64,000 nt of DNA, taken from contig WRLH01000014.1 in NCBI GenBank assembly GCA_009777715.1, positions 1-64,000 of the forward strand, read 5' to 3'. This DNA comes from Lachnospiraceae bacterium (GTDB lineage Bacteria; Bacillota; Clostridia; Lachnospirales; Lachnospiraceae). The notes beneath the pieces were generated by a model. It was not told the DNA's origin. It saw only the letters and a list, made by a program, of their open reading frames with translations, and searched no databases. This document shows positions 60,189 through 64,000 of the stretch, one piece after another (position 1 is the stretch's first letter; the number at the start of each line of letters is the position of its first letter). The translations under genes and the position numbers were made by a program.

Positions 60189-60219
60189 GCCCGTTATGGT
60201 AATTCCATAGCGGCTTTTT
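60189..60219 (+). terminator. Attenuator terminator after the leader peptide
   Basis: GCCCGTTATGG and CCATAGCGGC pair imperfectly around TAATT, then five T. It lies 35 bases after the leader stop. Confidence 0.75.
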
Positions 60220-60240
60220 ATGTTAGGGGAGACTATAATA

Positions 60241-60416
60241 GATACCACGGATTGCTTCGCATTTCATGCTCTTGCAATCTTGACGCTTGCATTTAATTAT
60301 TTTTGATACCACGGATTGCTTCGCATTTCATGCTCTTGCAATCTTGACGCTTGCATTTAATTATTTTTGATACCACGGATTGCTTCGCATTTCATGCTCC
60401 CGCAATCCTAAAACAT
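60241..60416 (+). repeat. 64-bp tandem repeat, about 2.7 copies
   Basis: The unit beginning GATACCACGGATTGCTTCGC starts at 60241, 60305 and 60369; the first two are identical and the third diverges after about 48 bases. It lies in the long leader between the attenuator and the second promoter. Confidence 0.9.
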
Positions 60417-60529
60417 TCGAAATCCGCCCTATCGGGCTACTTTCTCATGTTTTGCGGGTCTCAAACTCATGCTTTTTCATGCAAGCATGAAAATCATGAG
60501 CTTTTGACCCTGGGTATCAAATTTTACCC

Positions 60530-60558
60530 TTGACATTCAAAACAATAGCATTTACAAT
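60530..60558 (+). promoter_or_regulatory. Second sigma-A promoter of the exporter
   Basis: TTGACA (60530-60535), 17 bp, TACAAT (60553-60558). This promoter bypasses the leader peptide and attenuator. Confidence 0.85.
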
Positions 60559-60564
60559 ACAATC

Positions 60565-60578
60565 AGAACATATGTTCT
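60565..60578 (+). promoter_or_regulatory. LexA (SOS) box over the transcription start
   Basis: AGAACATATGTTCT, a perfect 14-bp palindrome. Its core GAACATATGTTC equals the centre of the Bacillus LexA/DinR consensus. It lies just after the -10 box of the second promoter, where a repressor would block initiation. Confidence 0.75.
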
Positions 60579-60600
60579 AGCAAAATGAAGAGGCATAACA

Positions 60601-62346
60601 ATGAAAAAATTATCTTATTACATCTGGAAGTACAAATTTGCATATCTTTTGGCAATCGGGGTCATGATTACCGCGGTCGTCTTCGATATGATTTCCCCGC
60701 TCATCAACCGCCGCCTGATTGACAATGTCATTGTCGGCGGACGAACCAATGAACTAGGCGGCCTGCTCCTAATGATGCTTGTGATTGGGTTAAGCCGCGC
60801 AACCTTTAACTACATCAAGGAATTTACTTTTGACATTGTCAGCGTCAAAATCTCCGCCGAAATGCGCAAGAACCTGTTTAATCACATTCAGTCATTAAGC
60901 GCAAGCTTTTTTGACCGCACCGGGACCGGGGAACTGATGGCGCGGGTCAAGGATGACATTGACCGGATTTGGGATGGACTCTCATATGTGGGGATGCTGA
61001 TGATTGAGGTCGTATTCCATACGGTGCTGGTGCTGTTTTTCATGTACCGCCTCAATTGGAAGCTGGCAATCCTGCCGACATTCTGCATGATTCTTGCTGC
61101 TTCGATTGCGATTTTCATGGAGAAAAAACTTGGCAGCGTTTATGAAGCGATCAGTGAGCAGAATGCCGAACTTAATACGGTGGCGGAAGAAAATCTTGCC
61201 GGAGTCAGAGTGGTTAAGTCCTTTGCTCGCGAGAAATACGAAATTGGGAAATTCCTTTCCAAAAATAAGCGGTACAAAGAACTAAATATGAAGCAATCAA
61301 AAGTTTTCATAAAATACTATCCTTATCTTTCATTGATTACCCGGCTTCTGCCGGCAATGGTTCTTTTGCAGGGCGGTTTCATGGTCATCAATGGGGAAAT
61401 TTCCTTGGGGACGCTAGGCGCATTCGTTGACTATTCGATGAATATTGTCTGGCCAATGGAAATGCTGGGCTGGCTGACGAACGGTTTGGCTTCAGCTTTT
61501 GCCTCGAACAAGAAAATCAAAAAAATCTATGCCGAAAAGCCGACCATTACCGAGATCGACGAGCCGATTTCGTTAACGCCGGTCCGGGGCAAGATTACTT
61601 TTGATAATGTTTCTTTCCACAAAGAAGACCAGTTCGAGATTCTTAAAGGAATATCCTTTACCGTAAAGCCCGGCCAGACGATTGGAATCATGGGGGCAAC
61701 CGGGGCAGGGAAAAGCTCGATTATCCATCTCTTACAGCGGTATTATGATGCAACCGGAGGCGCGATTTACATTGATGATGTTGATATCCGCCATATGTAT
61801 TTGAAAGAACTGCGCAGCGCAATCGCCCAGGTTATGCAGGACGTTTTCCTCTTTTCCGACACCGTCATCGAAAATGTCCGGCTGGGGCGGAGGGATATCG
61901 TTGATTTGAATGCGGTCCGGAAAGCTTCACGCGATGCCCAAGTGGACAATTTCATTGAGAAAATGGATGAAAAATACGAAACTGTCATCGGCGAGCGGGG
62001 CGTTGGCCTTTCCGGCGGCCAAAAGCAACGGATCACGATTGCCAGGGCCCTTGCGCGTAAAAATCCCATTCTGGTGCTTGACGACTCAACTTCGGCCCTC
62101 GACATGGAAACCGAGCTTTTGATCCAAGAAACACTCAAGGAAATGCCCGCCACGAAAATTATCATCGGCCATCGCATTAGTGCTGTCCGCCATGCCGATG
62201 AAATTATTTTCCTTGAAAAGGGCCAGATTGCCGAACGCGGCACCCATGCAGAATTAATGAAACAGCGGGGGCTTTACTACGAAACATTTAATGCCCAGTA
62301 TGGCCTAATCGCTTTAGAACAAAGAAAGGTGACATCATGCCAATAA
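60601..62346 (+). CDS. Heterodimeric multidrug ABC exporter, subunit with degenerate site
   Basis: A 581-aa fusion of six membrane helices (1-300) and an ATPase domain. Walker A is GATGAGKSS, the signature GVGLSGGQKQRI is intact, and Walker B reads ILVLDDSTSALD, where the catalytic Glu is Asp. This is the mark of the non-catalytic half in exporters like BmrCD or LmrCD. The SD GAAGAGG is moderate. The gene overlaps the next by 10 bp. Confidence 0.93.
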   Translation: MKKLSYYIWKYKFAYLLAIGVMITAVVFDMISPLINRRLIDNVIVGGRTNELGGLLLMMLVIGLSRATFNYIKEFTFDIVSVKISAEMRKNLFNHIQSLSASFFDRTGTGELMARVKDDIDRIWDGLSYVGMLMIEVVFHTVLVLFFMYRLNWKLAILPTFCMILAASIAIFMEKKLGSVYEAISEQNAELNTVAEENLAGVRVVKSFAREKYEIGKFLSKNKRYKELNMKQSKVFIKYYPYLSLITRLLPAMVLLQGGFMVINGEISLGTLGAFVDYSMNIVWPMEMLGWLTNGLASAFASNKKIKKIYAEKPTITEIDEPISLTPVRGKITFDNVSFHKEDQFEILKGISFTVKPGQTIGIMGATGAGKSSIIHLLQRYYDATGGAIYIDDVDIRHMYLKELRSAIAQVMQDVFLFSDTVIENVRLGRRDIVDLNAVRKASRDAQVDNFIEKMDEKYETVIGERGVGLSGGQKQRITIARALARKNPILVLDDSTSALDMETELLIQETLKEMPATKIIIGHRISAVRHADEIIFLEKGQIAERGTHAELMKQRGLYYETFNAQYGLIALEQRKVTSCQ

Positions 62347-64000
62347 ATGCAATCAAAGATGACGAAAAAACAGTAGACATCAAAAAATCCGTTACGGTCA
62401 TGCGGATGTTAAGTTATATGCTTGTTTACAAGAAAAAATTAATTATCGTTTTTATTATCATGGCTTATATTGTCGGGGTCTCGCTTGTTAACCCCTTGAT
62501 TATGGAAGCCGCGATTGACGACTATATCCGGCCGGGGAATTTCCGCGGCCTGATTAACCTGCTTATTTTAGCTGTTGCGATAAACGTCGTCATGGTCGTT
62601 TTTGTCCGGATCAGGATGTATATGATGGCTGATATCTGCAACAATATTTTGGTCACAATCAGGCAAGAGCTTTATACTCATATCCAGACCCTGGATTTTC
62701 ATTTTTTTGACAGCCGTCCGACCGGAAAGGTCCTGGCCCGGATTATTGGCGATATCAATTCCCTAAAGGATGTCCTGTCTCACTTTGTCACGCTTTTGAT
62801 TCCGGAGTTTATTACCATTACGGCCGTTGTCGTGATTATGTTTGTGAAAAATCCGCCCCTTGCGGCAGCCGCTCTTTGTACGATTCCTTTTATGGCGGCC
62901 GGGATTTTCCTGATCCAATATTTTTCGCATAAGCGGTGGCAGATTTTCCGCAAAAAGTCATCAAATTTAAATGCTTTTGTCCATGAAAATTTGTCCGGCA
63001 TCCGCATAATCCAAAGCTTTACTGCCGAGGAAGAAATCCGGGCTGATTTTGATGAGTTGATTACCGAACATCGGCAAGCCTTTGTCCGGGCAGTCCGCCT
63101 AAATGATTTCTTCTTCTCGATTGTTGATGTTTGCTGGGCGGTTGGTTTGATTTCGATGTATTTTGTCGGGATCAGCATAATTGGGACTGACAAAATAACT
63201 TTGGGTACTTTTGTCGCCTTTGGTGCTTATGTGGCAATGTTCTGGATGCCGATTATGCATCTTTCCAATTTTTATAACCAGCTGATTACCAATATCGCCG
63301 GAGCAGAGCGTGTCTTTGAGATTCTTGATACGCCCGCGGAAATAAATGACGCTGCCAACGTGACTGAACTTCCGCTGATTGAGGGTACGGTTACATTTAC
63401 TGATGTCAGTTTTTCCTACGATGATGAAACTATTGTGCTTGATGATGTCAGCTTTTCAATTAATCCCGGGGAAACAATCGCTTTGGTCGGGCCAACAGGC
63501 GCGGGCAAAACAACCGTGGTTAACTTAATCAGCCGCTTTTATGACGTTCAGCAAGGGATCGTTGCCATTGACGGCGTTGATGTAAAAACTGTCTCGATTG
63601 AAAGCTTGCGGCGGCAGATGGGAATTATGACACAGGACAATTTCTTATTTACTGGCACTATCCGCGACAATATCCGCTATGGCAAGCTTGATGCTACTGA
63701 TGAGGAAGTCGAAGCGGCGGCAAAGGCTGTCTGCGCCCATGATTTCATTTTAAGCCTTGATAAGGGTTATGACTTTATGCTGACTGAGCGGGGCGGCGGC
63801 CTTTCGATTGGCCAAAAGCAGTTATTGGCTTTTGCCCGGACGATGATTTCAAAGCCGCGGATTCTGATTTTGGACGAAGCTACTTCGAGCATTGATACCC
63901 AGACAGAACTGGCGATTCAAAAGGGAATCGAATCCTTGTTAAAAGGGCGGACTTCCTTTGTTATTGCCCATCGGCTTTCAACGATTCAAAGGGCCGACCG
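62337..64000 (+). CDS. Heterodimeric multidrug ABC exporter, second subunit (cut by window end)
   Basis: Starts MPINAIKDDEKTVDIKKSVT at an ATG ten bases before the stop of the first subunit, with AAAGGTGACATC as SD. Six membrane helices (about 30-320) are followed by an ATPase domain: Walker A GPTGAGKTT, Walker B ILILDEATSSIDT with intact Glu, and signature GGGLSIGQKQL (LSIGQ instead of LSGGQ). So it supplies the catalytic Glu that its partner lacks, while its own signature is altered. The frame is open to base 64000 (555 codons); the end lies beyond the window. Confidence 0.92.
   Translation, partial: MPINAIKDDEKTVDIKKSVTVMRMLSYMLVYKKKLIIVFIIMAYIVGVSLVNPLIMEAAIDDYIRPGNFRGLINLLILAVAINVVMVVFVRIRMYMMADICNNILVTIRQELYTHIQTLDFHFFDSRPTGKVLARIIGDINSLKDVLSHFVTLLIPEFITITAVVVIMFVKNPPLAAAALCTIPFMAAGIFLIQYFSHKRWQIFRKKSSNLNAFVHENLSGIRIIQSFTAEEEIRADFDELITEHRQAFVRAVRLNDFFFSIVDVCWAVGLISMYFVGISIIGTDKITLGTFVAFGAYVAMFWMPIMHLSNFYNQLITNIAGAERVFEILDTPAEINDAANVTELPLIEGTVTFTDVSFSYDDETIVLDDVSFSINPGETIALVGPTGAGKTTVVNLISRFYDVQQGIVAIDGVDVKTVSIESLRRQMGIMTQDNFLFTGTIRDNIRYGKLDATDEEVEAAAKAVCAHDFILSLDKGYDFMLTERGGGLSIGQKQLLAFARTMISKPRILILDEATSSIDTQTELAIQKGIESLLKGRTSFVIAHRLSTIQRAD

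Overview
The window reads as a chromosomal segment of a low-to-mid-GC, spore-forming Firmicute, probably a clostridium. The evidence is the two dipicolinate synthase genes (dpaA, dpaB), Gram-positive lipoprotein and SD-type start signals, the block secG-rnr-smpB-ssrA, an oligoendopeptidase of family M3, and a Gram-positive type LexA box. Finer taxonomy cannot be read from the sequence. The assignments come from protein motifs and gene order; no database search was possible.

Layout. 1-9.3 kb: a composite repeat island, a membrane-anchored unknown, PepF-type peptidase, a FAD oxidoreductase with a Rieske tail, a tocopherol-cyclase-like protein, a GGDEF/degenerate-EAL/HDOD signalling protein behind an 18-bp tandem array, and a ParE-type toxin-antitoxin pair between two direct repeats. 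9.4-23 kb: a carbohydrate region with a giant secreted GH5 glucanase (1877 aa), a maltodextrin ABC operon (GH13 enzyme, binding protein, two permeases) read divergently from a LacI regulator, and a carbohydrate-binding lipoprotein with a canonical promoter. 23-25.5 kb: two dense repeat islands flanking a lipoprotein gene. 25.5-28.8 kb: dpaA-dpaB-asnB, where the asparagine synthetase lacks its glutaminase cysteine. 29-39.9 kb: a three-gene cluster with a 2492-aa RHS protein with a variable papain-like C-terminus, a glycine-rich protein with a Hint (hedgehog/intein) domain, and a glycine-rich paralogue; none has a signal peptide. 40-45.5 kb: an XRE membrane regulator, an ABC-2 exporter operon, a stand-alone DUF4062 protein and a VapC-type toxin-antitoxin pair. 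45.6-49.6 kb: trans-translation and RNA decay (tmRNA, SmpB, RNase R, SecG), with a ThuA-like gene inserted. 49.7-59.7 kb: protein mannosyltransferase and a second GT-C enzyme, an ECF sigma/anti-sigma operon with secreted proteins, DUF554, gpmI and mtnA. 60-64 kb: a heterodimeric multidrug ABC exporter with a leader peptide, attenuator, second promoter and a LexA-box operator; its second gene runs off the window.

The most unusual content is in the non-coding DNA. One dispersed element of about 90-150 bp occurs at least seven times, plus fragments. Its helices change sequence from copy to copy but keep pairing, which points to selection on a folded RNA or single-stranded DNA. Separately, short stem-loops joined to a Shine-Dalgarno sequence recur directly before the start codons of unrelated genes. 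The RHS/Hint/glycine-rich cluster is the best candidate for an undescribed protein system.
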